From JBMOMT01 sp049324835 (lineage in GTDB: Bacteria > Chloroflexota > Anaerolineae > CAYNKW01): 64,000 bases of DNA. Of the stretch, positions 46,122-54,039 are shown piece by piece. Under the pieces are notes generated by a model. The model worked only from the letters and a program-made list of their open reading frames with translations, did not search any database and was not told the origin of the DNA. A program made the translations under genes and the position numbers. Numbering within the stretch: position 1 is the stretch's first letter; each line of letters opens with the position of its first letter. The stretch covers positions 124,001 to 188,000 of the forward strand of contig JBMOMT010000040.1 of assembly GCA_049324835.1 (NCBI GenBank), written 5' to 3'.

Positions 46122-46152
46122 GCCTGGCGAAGGCATCGAGCCTTCGCCAGGC
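46122..46152. promoter_or_regulatory. Strong intercistronic stem-loop
   Basis: GCCTGGCGAAGGC (46122-46134) and its exact complement (46140-46152) around 5 bases, right after the MalG-type gene. On the minus strand TCTTTGC follows, so it may be a weak terminator or an mRNA-processing hairpin that lowers expression of the genes behind it. Confidence 0.65.
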
Positions 46153-46155
46153 CGT

Positions 46156-47058
46156 TTAACCCTTGACGCCGCCCACGGTCAGGCCCGAAACGAGATACCT
46201 TTGGAGCAAAAAGAACAGCACGACGATGGGGATGCTCATCAGGATCGACATGGCGGCGAAATCGGACCAGGGGGTAGCAAACTGGCCTTGCATGGAGCGC
46301 AGCGCCATGGCCAGGGTAAAACGCGATGGATCCTCCAGGAACGTCCAGGCCAGCACGAACTCGGTCCAGCCGGTCATAAAGGAGAACAACACCGTCACGG
46401 CCAGCGCCGGCACAGAGAGCGGCAGGATGATGCGGAAAAAGGTCTGCGCCACCGAAGCGCCGTCGATGCGGGCGGCCTCCTCCAGCTCTTGGGGCACGGT
46501 ATCGAAATAGCCTTTCAGGTTCCACACGGCAAAGGGCAGCGCGCCGGAGCCATAAGCTAACATCAGGCCGGGCAGAGTCAGGCGCAACGCCTCGCTGCCG
46601 ACCTTGATCTGGCTGAGCAGCACGAACAGCGGCGCCAGGGTGGCCGTGGAGGGCAGCATGAGCAGCACGATAAAACCCAACATGCCCGCCTGCCGTCCGA
46701 TGAAACGAAAGCGCGAGAAGGCATAGGCCGCCGACGCGCCCAGGAACACCGCGATCAGGCTGGTGCCCAGGGCCACGATCAGGCTGTTCTTGAGCAGTTG
46801 GATAAAGGTCATGCAGGAGGTCGGATCGCTGGGGTTTTTGCACAACAGCCCAAACGGCTCGATCATCACCCGGCGAAAGGCATCCAGCGAGGCTCCCGGT
46901 GGGATGAGGCGCAGCTCCAGGGGTTTGTCGATGTTGCGTGGGTCGAGGGCCAACGTCACCACCCACATGATGGGAAACAAGACAGAAACGGTCACCACCA
47001 GCAGCAGGAAAACCTGGAGCCCTATCTGTTGCAGGATTTCTCTCTGTTTTTTAGACAT
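46156..47058 (-). CDS. Carbohydrate ABC transporter permease, MalG-type (first pair)
   Basis: 300 residues and six membrane segments. The EAA loop QELEEAARIDGASVAQTF followed by IILPLSVPAL is the ATPase contact. The segment SLDAFRRVMIEPFGLLCK before the second membrane segment is a long outer loop. It overlaps the MalF-type gene upstream by 8 bases and must form the heterodimer with it. The stem-loop at 46122-46152 follows its stop. Confidence 0.93.
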   Translation of the reverse strand: MSKKQREILQQIGLQVFLLLVVTVSVLFPIMWVVTLALDPRNIDKPLELRLIPPGASLDAFRRVMIEPFGLLCKNPSDPTSCMTFIQLLKNSLIVALGTSLIAVFLGASAAYAFSRFRFIGRQAGMLGFIVLLMLPSTATLAPLFVLLSQIKVGSEALRLTLPGLMLAYGSGALPFAVWNLKGYFDTVPQELEEAARIDGASVAQTFFRIILPLSVPALAVTVLFSFMTGWTEFVLAWTFLEDPSRFTLAMALRSMQGQFATPWSDFAAMSILMSIPIVVLFFLLQRYLVSGLTVGGVKG

Positions 47059-48094
47059 AATAGGCCTCCGTCGCGCGGGTCACCCGATTCTGGGCGAGGG
47101 TAATGATGAACAGCACGAAAAAGACCACAAAACCAAAGGCCGCGGCCACGCCGTACAGTCGCTGGTTATACACCAGTTTAAAAGACTGGGTGACCAGAAT
47201 CTCGGTGCGGCCAAAAGGCCCGCCCTGAGAGATAAAAAAGATCACGTTGAACTGGTTAAAGGTCATGATAGTGCCCAGCATGATGGCCGGCACCATGGCC
47301 GGCCGGATGAGCGGCAGCGTGATCTTGCGCAGTTTCTGCCAGCCGCTGGCGCCATCGATCGAGGCTGCTTCGTACAGCTCGGCAGGGATCGATTGCAGCG
47401 CCCCCGTGGCCACCACACTCATGAACGGCCAGCCCAGCCAGACGTTGGCCAGCAGCAGGCAGTAAAAAGCCAGCGGCAGGAAACCGAGCAATCCACCGAC
47501 AGGCGGGTCGGTGACGGTCAGCCAGCGGGTGTCGGTGGGCAGGTTGGTGCCCAGCCAGGTGTTGATCACACCCGCAAGCTGGTTAAAGGCCCCAAAGCGG
47601 TCATCGTACATGTTGCGCCAGGTGAGGGCAGTGATGTAACCGGGAACCGCCCAGGGAAGGACAAACAGCGCCCGGTAAACCCGCCGCCCGATCAGGTTTT
47701 TGCTGTTGAGCGCCAGGGCAATGAGCACACCCAACGTCACGTGGAAAAACAGGTTGGTGAACGTCCAGGTGACGTTGAACAACAGCAGCCGCCAAAAGTC
47801 AAAGCTTTCCACAGACTTGGCCAGCTCGTTGGTCAGGATTTTGATATAGTTTTCCAGGCCCACGAACGTGGGCATGTACTTTTCCCAGGTGCTGGCATCG
47901 AACAGGATGAAACGCAGGTTCTTGACGCGATAGTCGTAGAAGGACATCCAGATCTGGTAGAGTTGGGGCAGGAGGGTGATCAACAGCATCACCAGACCGG
48001 CAGGGAGAATGTAGAGCCAGGCGGTGCGCGATTCTTTCAATCTCCTTCGAAACGCGGCCCATCGGTTTTCCGAGGGCATGTGCGTCACAGCCAT
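47051..48094 (-). CDS. Carbohydrate ABC transporter permease, MalF-type (first pair)
   Basis: 347 residues. Six membrane segments (first: TAWLYILPAGLVMLLITLL) and the EAA loop ELYEAASIDGASGWQKL with RKITLPLIRP. It has the usual large outer loop between segments 1 and 2. The frame opens at 48160, but I chose ATG 48094 because a near-perfect AAAGGAGGT lies 5 bases before it. It stands downstream of the double binding protein with a hairpin between them, the usual malE-malF arrangement. Confidence 0.93.
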   Translation of the reverse strand: MAVTHMPSENRWAAFRRRLKESRTAWLYILPAGLVMLLITLLPQLYQIWMSFYDYRVKNLRFILFDASTWEKYMPTFVGLENYIKILTNELAKSVESFDFWRLLLFNVTWTFTNLFFHVTLGVLIALALNSKNLIGRRVYRALFVLPWAVPGYITALTWRNMYDDRFGAFNQLAGVINTWLGTNLPTDTRWLTVTDPPVGGLLGFLPLAFYCLLLANVWLGWPFMSVVATGALQSIPAELYEAASIDGASGWQKLRKITLPLIRPAMVPAIMLGTIMTFNQFNVIFFISQGGPFGRTEILVTQSFKLVYNQRLYGVAAAFGFVVFFVLFIITLAQNRVTRATEAYYV

Positions 48095-48144
48095 GAGCGA
48101 CCTCCTTTGCAGCTCACCGACACGACACTTGCAGGTTGGTATAG

Positions 48145-48176
48145 ACGCAGGTGAGGGCAACTACCCTCACCTGCGT
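48145..48176. promoter_or_regulatory. Intercistronic hairpin between binding protein and permease
   Basis: ACGCAGGTGAGGG (48145-48157) pairs exactly with CCCTCACCTGCGT (48164-48176). No T-run. In malEFG-like operons such hairpins keep binding-protein mRNA stable and reduce permease expression; the same is inferred here. Confidence 0.7.
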
Positions 48177-48218
48177 TATGGTTACATGCTACATGGCTCT
48201 CGCAAGCTGTCAGATGGC

Positions 48219-50460
48219 TTATTGACCGCGAATGTCCTCAATGGCAGCGGTGATGGTGTCGTAGGCCGTCTGAAGCACGGCAGCCGGATCGGCCCCTTCG
48301 TCAAAGACCGATTTCAACGCGGTGTCCATCGGGCCCCAGTAGGCACCCATCTCTGGAATCACCGGGAAGGCCGCGCCGCCGGCAAAGGCTTCCATCGCCT
48401 GCAACATCAGCGGATCGGAAACCTCCACACCTGCCGCCGCCGGGATGTGGCCCACTTCGGCCAGCAGGGCCTGAGCCTGCGGCGAGAGGAAGAACTCCAT
48501 GAACTTCCAGGCGGCCATCTGGTCGTCGCCTTCGGCGTTGGCCCCCAGGTAGATGTTCTCCGTCTGCACATAGCCGGAGAGGTGACCATCACCGTAGGTG
48601 GGCCAGGGATCGATGGCCAGGTTCTCGGCGCCGATGGCCTCGACCAGGCCGGTCATATTCCAGGTGCCGTCGATGATGAGGCCCGCTTTGCCCGCCTTGA
48701 ACAGGTTCACGTCGTTGTCGGTGTAATATTCGGTGGGGCCGGCTTCTTTGAACGAGTTCAACAGGTTCAGCCACTCCACACCCTTTTCGTCGTTGAAGGC
48801 CGGGTCGCCGTTGGATTCCATCAGCTTGCCGCCGATGCCATCCAGGTGCGCCGCGGAGAAAAAGAAGCCGTACTCCAGGTCGGCGCCCACCACGTCGCCC
48901 GCGGTGGCCGCTTTGGCCGCCGTCACCAGATCGTCAAAGGTCGCCGGGGCCGCCTCGATGATGGACGTGTTGCGGAACATCACCACGCCCTTGATCGTCT
49001 GCGGCAGGCCCACCAGCGCACCCTTGTACTTGACCGCCCCCAGCGCCGCCTCGTTGATCGAGGCCAGGAACGGGGTGGTGGTCATACCACGCACGTCGGC
49101 CACCAGCTCGGCGTCATAGAGGGCCGGGCCCCAGTCGGCAGCGCCGACGAGCACCGTCGGCCCACCGCCGGTGGCGGCTGCCGTCTCGAACTTGCCGCGC
49201 AGGTCGTCGAACGGCACGTACAACACGTCGAACGTCACATCGGGATACTTGGCCTGAAAAGCCTCGATGACCTTGGTCAGCGCCGGGATCTCACTCTCTT
49301 TCCAGGCGTGCCACAGGGTGATGGCTCCCTGAACCGCTTCTTCGGGCGGCGCTTCGCCGCGGATGTCGGCCACAGCAGCGACGATGGTATTGTAGGCCTG
49401 CTGCAACGCTGCGGCCGGATCGGCCCCTTCGTCAAAGACCGATTTCAACGCGGTGTCCATCGGGCCCCAGTAGGCGCCCATCTCTGGAATCACCGGGAAG
49501 GCCGCGCCGCCGGCAAAAGCGTTGGCCGCCTGCTGCATGAGCGGGTCAGAGATTTCGACGCCAGCCGTGGCCGGGATGTGGCCCACTTCGGTGAGCATAG
49601 CCTGGGCATCGGCCGAAAGAAAGAACTCCATGAACTTCCAGGCAGCGGTCTGGTCATCACCCTCGGCGTTGGCGCCCAGGTAAATGTTCTCCGTTTGCAC
49701 GTAGCCCGACATGAGCTTGGGCCAGGGATCGATGGCCAGGTTGTCGGCGCCGATGGCCTCGACCAGGCCGGTCATGTTCCAGGTGCCGTCGATGATGAGG
49801 CCCGCTTTGCCCGCCTTGAACAGGTTCACGTCGTTGTCGGTGTAATACTCGGTGGGGCCGGCTTCTTTGAACGAGTTCAACAGGTTCAGCCACTCCACAC
49901 CCTTTTCGTCGTTGAACAACGGGTTGCCCTTGTCGTCCATGAGCAAACCACCCACGCCGTTCAGGTGCGCCGCGGCGAAAAAGAAGCCGTACTCCAGGTC
50001 GGCGCCCACCACGTCGCCCGCGGTGGCGGCTTTGGCCGCTGCTACCAGGTCATCGAACGTGGCCGGCGCCTGGGCGATGATGCTCGTATTGCGGAACATC
50101 ACCACACCCTTGATCGTCTGCGGCAGGCCGATGAGCGCGTCTCTATATCTGACCGCCCCCAGCGCTGCCGGGTTGATGGTGCGCAGGAATTCTTCGGTCG
50201 CCATGCTGGAGATATCGGCCACCAGCTCGGCGTCATAGAGGGCCGGGCCCCAGTCGGCAGCGCCGACGAGCACTGTCGGCCCGCCGCCGGTGGCGGCTGC
50301 CGTCTCGAACTTGCCGCGCAGGTCGTCGAACGGCACGTACAACACGTCGAACGTCACGTCGGGATACTCGGCCTGAAAAGCCTCGATGACCTTGGTCAGC
50401 GCCGGGATCTCGCTCTCTTTCCAGGCGTGCCACAGGGTCACGGTGCCTTGCAGGGTCATC
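48219..50460 (-). repeat. Tandem intragenic duplication of the binding-protein domain
   Basis: Marker sequences recur 1131 bases apart at one end (48286 and 49417) and 1119 apart at the other (49281 and 50400); the 12-base difference is the four-codon insertion in one copy. Many silent differences show that the copies are not an assembly duplicate. Confidence 0.9.
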
Positions 50461-50597
50461 TCTTCGACTTTGGTCGGTTCTGCCTCAGCCTTGGTCGGCT
50501 CAGGGGTCGCCGTCGGCGTCTCTGTCTTGGCGCAAGCGGTGACGAGCAGGCTTGCGATCACCAGCAAGGCCAACAAAGAAAACAGTGTCTTTTTCAT
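48219..50597 (-). CDS. Double-domain extracellular sugar-binding lipoprotein
   Basis: 792 residues. A lipoprotein signal MKKTLFSLLALLVIASLL ends at lipobox VTAC (Cys22). A Thr/Glu-rich linker follows, then two near-identical MalE-type solute-binding domains (about 49-420 and 422-792). Both start (T/I)LWHAWKESEIPALTKV and share DGTWNMTGLVEAIGA and PEMGAYWGPMDTALKSV. They are joined by a short EAPPEEAVQ linker. Copy 2 has four extra residues (TYGDGHL for KLM). Single-domain proteins of this family are about 420 residues, so this is a true duplication. The frame opens at 50732, but ATG 50597 has GGAGGAG before it and starts the signal peptide. It delivers sugars to the permeases downstream. Confidence 0.93.
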   Translation of the reverse strand: MKKTLFSLLALLVIASLLVTACAKTETPTATPEPTKAEAEPTKVEEMTLQGTVTLWHAWKESEIPALTKVIEAFQAEYPDVTFDVLYVPFDDLRGKFETAAATGGGPTVLVGAADWGPALYDAELVADISSMATEEFLRTINPAALGAVRYRDALIGLPQTIKGVVMFRNTSIIAQAPATFDDLVAAAKAATAGDVVGADLEYGFFFAAAHLNGVGGLLMDDKGNPLFNDEKGVEWLNLLNSFKEAGPTEYYTDNDVNLFKAGKAGLIIDGTWNMTGLVEAIGADNLAIDPWPKLMSGYVQTENIYLGANAEGDDQTAAWKFMEFFLSADAQAMLTEVGHIPATAGVEISDPLMQQAANAFAGGAAFPVIPEMGAYWGPMDTALKSVFDEGADPAAALQQAYNTIVAAVADIRGEAPPEEAVQGAITLWHAWKESEIPALTKVIEAFQAKYPDVTFDVLYVPFDDLRGKFETAAATGGGPTVLVGAADWGPALYDAELVADVRGMTTTPFLASINEAALGAVKYKGALVGLPQTIKGVVMFRNTSIIEAAPATFDDLVTAAKAATAGDVVGADLEYGFFFSAAHLDGIGGKLMESNGDPAFNDEKGVEWLNLLNSFKEAGPTEYYTDNDVNLFKAGKAGLIIDGTWNMTGLVEAIGAENLAIDPWPTYGDGHLSGYVQTENIYLGANAEGDDQMAAWKFMEFFLSPQAQALLAEVGHIPAAAGVEVSDPLMLQAMEAFAGGAAFPVIPEMGAYWGPMDTALKSVFDEGADPAAVLQTAYDTITAAIEDIRGQ

Positions 50598-50749
50598 GAT
50601 TCTCCTCCAGGTAGGTTTTGCATGTATCTCATCAGAAAACCAGAGTTGCAACATCTCGCCCTCTTGGCTCGTTCGACCGTCTGTTTGCTTTTTCGCCTCC
50701 TTTCTCCCCTCGGCTGAGCGTGAACGGCACATTCGGGGGAATCGACGAA

Positions 50750-50778
50750 ATTATACTATAAAAACCTTTAACAAGAAA
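50750..50778 (-). promoter_or_regulatory. Probable promoter of the binding-protein operon
   Basis: TATAAT on the minus strand (50755-50750) in AT-rich DNA, with only weak -35 candidates (TTTCTT or TTCTTG) at 16-17 bases. A weak -35 would fit regulation. The region 50598-50803 holds no gene. Confidence 0.55.
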
Positions 50779-50803
50779 ACGAATATCAGCTTAATTATCG
50801 AGC

Positions 50804-52048
50804 TTATCTCAAGCGATCCGGCGAAGCCAGGTCGCTGACCGGACTGCGAAAAGTTTCCTGCAGCACCAGCGCCACTGCTCCCCAGGCGGCAGAACGCCGC
50901 CCCAGGGCGGCCTGCACGATATCGGCATTCTCTACCGCCGCCCGCACCGATCGCTGGCGCACTGTCGCCCGCAACGAGGCCATGATCAGATCCCCTGCCT
51001 GCGACACCCCGCCACCGACGATCACTCGACCCGGGTTGAACAGGTTCAACACGTCGGCCACGGCGATGCCGATGAGCCGGCCGGCATCACGATAGAGCTG
51101 CAGGCTCAGAGCATCACCCCGATGCGCGGCTTTGGCCACGTCCTGAGCAGTGAGATGACCGTTGGGGGTCATGTCTTTGAGGATGGTGGGTTGCCCGGCC
51201 TGAATGGCCATCATGGCCCGCTGGGCGATGGCCGGTCCGCCGGCCATCGCCTCCAGACAGCCGTAACTGCCGCAGGAACAGGGGGGGCCGTGCTCGTCGA
51301 TGGTGACGTGGCCGATCTCACCTGCCGAACCGGTGTGGCCGTGATAGATCTGCCCGCCGATGATCAACCCGCAGCCGATGCCGGTGGCGATTTTGATGAA
51401 CACCAGGTTGTCGATGCCCTGCCCGGCGCCAAACCGCCACTCTCCCAACGCGCCCAGGTTGGCGTCGTTATCCAGATACACCGACACCCCATAGATGTGC
51501 TGCAGATGACCCCGCACCGGCACTTCGTTCCAACCGGGCATGATGGGCGGAGCGATGATGGTGCCGCGGGCGCAGTTGAGCGGGCCCGGCACCCCCACCC
51601 CCACCCCCAGCAGTTGAGAGGGCTGTACACCAGCCTGGCGCAGCGCCTGGCGGCCGATGGTTTCCATGGCCGCCAGGCCTATCGCCGGGCCGTCGGCCAC
51701 GTTAAAAGGATGCTCGATCTCGGCCAAAAGCCCGGCGTCCAGATCGGTGACGAGAGATAACAAGTGCGAGGCCCCGGCAGCGATGGTGAGAATGTAGCCT
51801 GCCCGGTGGTTAAAAGTGAGTAAAATAGGACGCCGTCCACCCTGCGATTCACCCGTCCCGGTTTCCACCAGCCAGCCCTCGCCGAGCAGCTCGCTGACCA
51901 CTGCCGATACCGTGGAGCGGCTCAAATGGGTTCGCCGCGCCAGATCGGCCCGGGAAACGTGGCGCGCCTGTCGAACCAGGCTGAGCACCAGCGATTTGTT
52001 TACTTCTCGCACAAACTTGGGGTCAGTTACTGACGCTTTGTCGGACAA
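50804..52048 (-). CDS. ROK-family transcriptional regulator (NagC/XylR-like)
   Basis: 414 residues. An N-terminal winged helix-turn-helix (about 18-70, ADLARRTHLSRSTVSAVVSE) is followed by a ROK sugar-kinase-like domain. It has the sugar-site LDNDANLGA (Asp195), GEIGHVTI (Glu244, His247) and the zinc motif CSCGSYGCLE (Cys257, Cys259, Cys264). ROK repressors bind a sugar or sugar phosphate and release DNA. It is next to the sugar transporter operon on the same strand and is its likely regulator. The start is TTG 52048, with GAGAGG before it; a palindrome overlaps this start. Confidence 0.9.
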   Translation of the reverse strand: MSDKASVTDPKFVREVNKSLVLSLVRQARHVSRADLARRTHLSRSTVSAVVSELLGEGWLVETGTGESQGGRRPILLTFNHRAGYILTIAAGASHLLSLVTDLDAGLLAEIEHPFNVADGPAIGLAAMETIGRQALRQAGVQPSQLLGVGVGVPGPLNCARGTIIAPPIMPGWNEVPVRGHLQHIYGVSVYLDNDANLGALGEWRFGAGQGIDNLVFIKIATGIGCGLIIGGQIYHGHTGSAGEIGHVTIDEHGPPCSCGSYGCLEAMAGGPAIAQRAMMAIQAGQPTILKDMTPNGHLTAQDVAKAAHRGDALSLQLYRDAGRLIGIAVADVLNLFNPGRVIVGGGVSQAGDLIMASLRATVRQRSVRAAVENADIVQAALGRRSAAWGAVALVLQETFRSPVSDLASPDRLR

Positions 52049-52098
52049 AGGGGCCTCTCTGCGTCAAAATGAGGGTAAACTGTCTGAAATATGCCTGG

Positions 52099-52127
52099 AT
52101 TATAACACACTCTAATTTGTTTGTCAA
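52099..52127 (-). promoter_or_regulatory. Perfect consensus promoter of the ROK gene
   Basis: On the minus strand TTGACA (52127-52122), 17 bases, TATAAT (52104-52099). An imperfect inverted repeat (ATTTGTTTG and CAAACGAAAT, about 52114-52146) overlaps its -35 and could be an operator. Confidence 0.85.
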
Positions 52128-52155
52128 GAGTCAGAACAAACGAAATATAAAAAAA

Positions 52156-52189
52156 GACCTTCCTGTGATGAGCACCCTACAGGAAGGTC
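52156..52189 (-). terminator. Intrinsic terminator of the small membrane protein gene
   Basis: GACCTTCCTGT and ACAGGAAGGTC (52156-52166 and 52179-52189) form an 11-bp stem; on the minus strand TTTTTTTATA follows. It ends the gene at 52216-52596. Confidence 0.88.
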
Positions 52190-52215
52190 ACCGGCGCAAT
52201 GACAATGATGTAGAA

Positions 52216-52596
52216 TTATGGATGCGCCGCTCGTGCGGAAATCATGGCTGGTGATTCGGCTACGATGAGGTCTTGGGCCAGACTCTCTGGCAGCAGTTCC
52301 AGGTGAAGCACCAGGCCGTCTTTTACCGGCATGTGCATGCCGCCTGCATACGCTGCCAGTGAATCGAGATCCACCACCACGCTCTGCACGGTTGTTGGCC
52401 GGTCGTCGATCACATACAGGGTGGTTTGGGCCGGAGGGGATGTCGTGACAGACGCGAGCTGCCCGCCCTGTGCCCGGACAAGCCACAACTCCCACTCGTG
52501 CTGTGGCACGCTTCCCAGCCACATCCCCAGCATCGCCGCCAACAAGAGCACCATCGAAACCACGGGAACCACGATCAAACGCTGTGTTCTAACCAT
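52216..52596 (-). CDS. Small membrane-anchored protein, unknown function
   Basis: 126 residues. A basic start (MVRTQR) and one hydrophobic segment (about 7-27) with the rest (HEWELWLVRAQGGQLASVT) outside or in the periplasm-like space. No motif was recognised. ATG 52596 was chosen over an upstream ATG because GGAGGAGGT lies 5 bases before it. It has its own terminator and is divergent from the FAD oxidoreductase. Function unknown. Confidence 0.65.
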   Translation of the reverse strand: MVRTQRLIVVPVVSMVLLLAAMLGMWLGSVPQHEWELWLVRAQGGQLASVTTSPPAQTTLYVIDDRPTTVQSVVVDLDSLAAYAGGMHMPVKDGLVLHLELLPESLAQDLIVAESPAMISARAAHP

Positions 52597-52706
52597 CTGG
52601 GACCTCCTCCAACCCTGACGATTGAGGCACGTCCCCCCCACCCTTTTCAGAGAACGTCATGGTCATTCTACCACAGAGCGGGCCGGACTTCAATGGGAAA
52701 TTGGTG

Positions 52707-52739
52707 GCATGACCCGGGTACCGCATGACCTCGGTACCC
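52707..52739 (+). promoter_or_regulatory. Tandem 16-bp repeat / palindrome next to a promoter
   Basis: GCATGACCCGGGTACC (52707-52722) is followed at once by GCATGACCTCGGTACC (52723-52738). The same stretch holds the palindrome GGGTACCG/CGGTACCC (52716-52739). It sits 8 bases upstream of the -35 box, a typical site for a regulator. Confidence 0.5.
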
Positions 52740-52746
52740 TGGGAGT

Positions 52747-52775
52747 TTGAAAATCTGCCCTTTCGCGGCTATAAT
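52747..52775 (+). promoter_or_regulatory. Promoter of the FAD oxidoreductase gene
   Basis: TTGAAA (52747-52752), a 17-base spacer, TATAAT (52770-52775). The ATG at 52832 has AGGAGG 6 bases before it. Confidence 0.8.
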
Positions 52776-52831
52776 GTCCACCTGATAACAACGAGGGAAG
52801 CCGTTCAAAACTCGATACGCAGGAGGTATCC

Positions 52832-53989
52832 ATGATCCCCAGTTCTGCCCAGGTGGTCGTTATTGGAGGAGGCGTACACGGCCTCAGCACGGCGTATTAT
52901 CTGGCCAAAAGCGGCCTCACCGATGTGGTGCTGTTGGAAAAGGAGGCCCAATTGGCCAGCGGCTCCACCGGCCTGAGCGCCGGCGGCATCCGACAACAGT
53001 TCTCCACGGCTGTCAATATCCGCATGAGCCAGTACAGCGTCCAGCGATTCGAGCATTTCAAAGAAGAGATGGACGCCGATCCGGGCTTGATGCAGGTGGG
53101 TTATCTTTTTCTCCTCAGCACAGAGCAAGAAGTGGCTCTCTTTCGCCAGAGCGTGGCGTTGCAGAATCGCCTGGGCACGCCTACCGAATGGCTCACACCG
53201 GAAGACGTGCTGGCACGCTGGCCTTTTTTCAACGTCGACGATATTCTGGCTGCCACCTACAATACCGCCGATGGTTATGGCGATCCTTACGGCGTGGCTA
53301 TGGGCTACGCTCAGCAGGCGCGTCGGCTGGGCGCCCGTATTCTGTTGGAAGTAGAGGTCACCGGCATCGACGTGGTGGGGGGGCGCGTGCGGGGGGTGCA
53401 GACCACACGGGGGCCCATCGCCACCGAGGTGGTGGTCAACACTCCTGGCCCTCACGCCCATCAGGTGGGCAAAATGGCCGGCGTGAACCTGCCGGCGCAT
53501 CCGTATCGGCGGCAGGTTCATGCCACAGCGCCATACCCGGAACTGGCCAACCGGGCGCCTTTTACCATCGATTTTCATTACAACTGGTATTTCCGTCCCG
53601 AAGGCCCGGGGCTCATCACCGGCATGAGTGATCTGGATCAACCGCCCGGTTTCGATCTGACGGTGGACAGAGGCTGGATGGAAAAGGTGATCGAACACGG
53701 CGTCTATCGTGTGCCCATGTTCGAGGAAGCGCGCATCATGCGCAGTTGGGCCGGTCTGTACAGCATCACCCCCGATAGCCAGCCGATCATGGGCGCCATC
53801 CCCGGCGTAAAAGGGTTCATCTGCGCCGTGGGCTGGAGCGGGCATGGTTTTATGATGGCCCCGGCCAGTGGATTGACACTCAGCGAGATCATCCTCCACG
53901 GCGCGCCGCAGACCTTTGACATCAGCGAGTTCAGTATCACCCGTTTTCAAGACCCTGCTGCCTTGAAGGCCGAAAAGTACGTGATATAA
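52832..53989 (+). CDS. FAD-dependent oxidoreductase, DAO / sarcosine oxidase-beta type
   Basis: 385 residues. The N-terminal dinucleotide fold VVVIGGGVHGLSTAYYLAKS (8-27) binds FAD, and the second motif LLEKEAQLASGSTGLSAGGI is typical of glycine/sarcosine oxidase-like amine oxidases. The C-terminal FAD-contact GWSGHGFMMAPASGLTL is also present. It oxidises a secondary amine or amino acid, with O2 or another acceptor; the substrate is not known. It is a single gene, with its own promoter and a shared terminator. Confidence 0.88.
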   Translation: MIPSSAQVVVIGGGVHGLSTAYYLAKSGLTDVVLLEKEAQLASGSTGLSAGGIRQQFSTAVNIRMSQYSVQRFEHFKEEMDADPGLMQVGYLFLLSTEQEVALFRQSVALQNRLGTPTEWLTPEDVLARWPFFNVDDILAATYNTADGYGDPYGVAMGYAQQARRLGARILLEVEVTGIDVVGGRVRGVQTTRGPIATEVVVNTPGPHAHQVGKMAGVNLPAHPYRRQVHATAPYPELANRAPFTIDFHYNWYFRPEGPGLITGMSDLDQPPGFDLTVDRGWMEKVIEHGVYRVPMFEEARIMRSWAGLYSITPDSQPIMGAIPGVKGFICAVGWSGHGFMMAPASGLTLSEIILHGAPQTFDISEFSITRFQDPAALKAEKYVI

Positions 53990-53993
53990 AAAA

Positions 53994-54033
53994 ACAGCCC
54001 TCACATCGCGGTGATGTGAGGGCTGTCGTTTTT
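53994..54033. terminator. Bidirectional terminator
   Basis: ACAGCCCTCACATC and GATGTGAGGGCTGT form a 14-bp stem (53994-54026); TTTTT follows on the plus strand and AAAAAAA precedes on the other side. It serves the oxidoreductase and the PPIase genes. Confidence 0.9.
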
Positions 54034-54039
54034 CAGACC

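Noticed and set aside
48024..50717. An 897-codon plus-strand frame antisense to the double binding protein
   Set aside because: It repeats only because the true gene is duplicated; the minus strand has the lipoprotein signal and binding-protein motifs.
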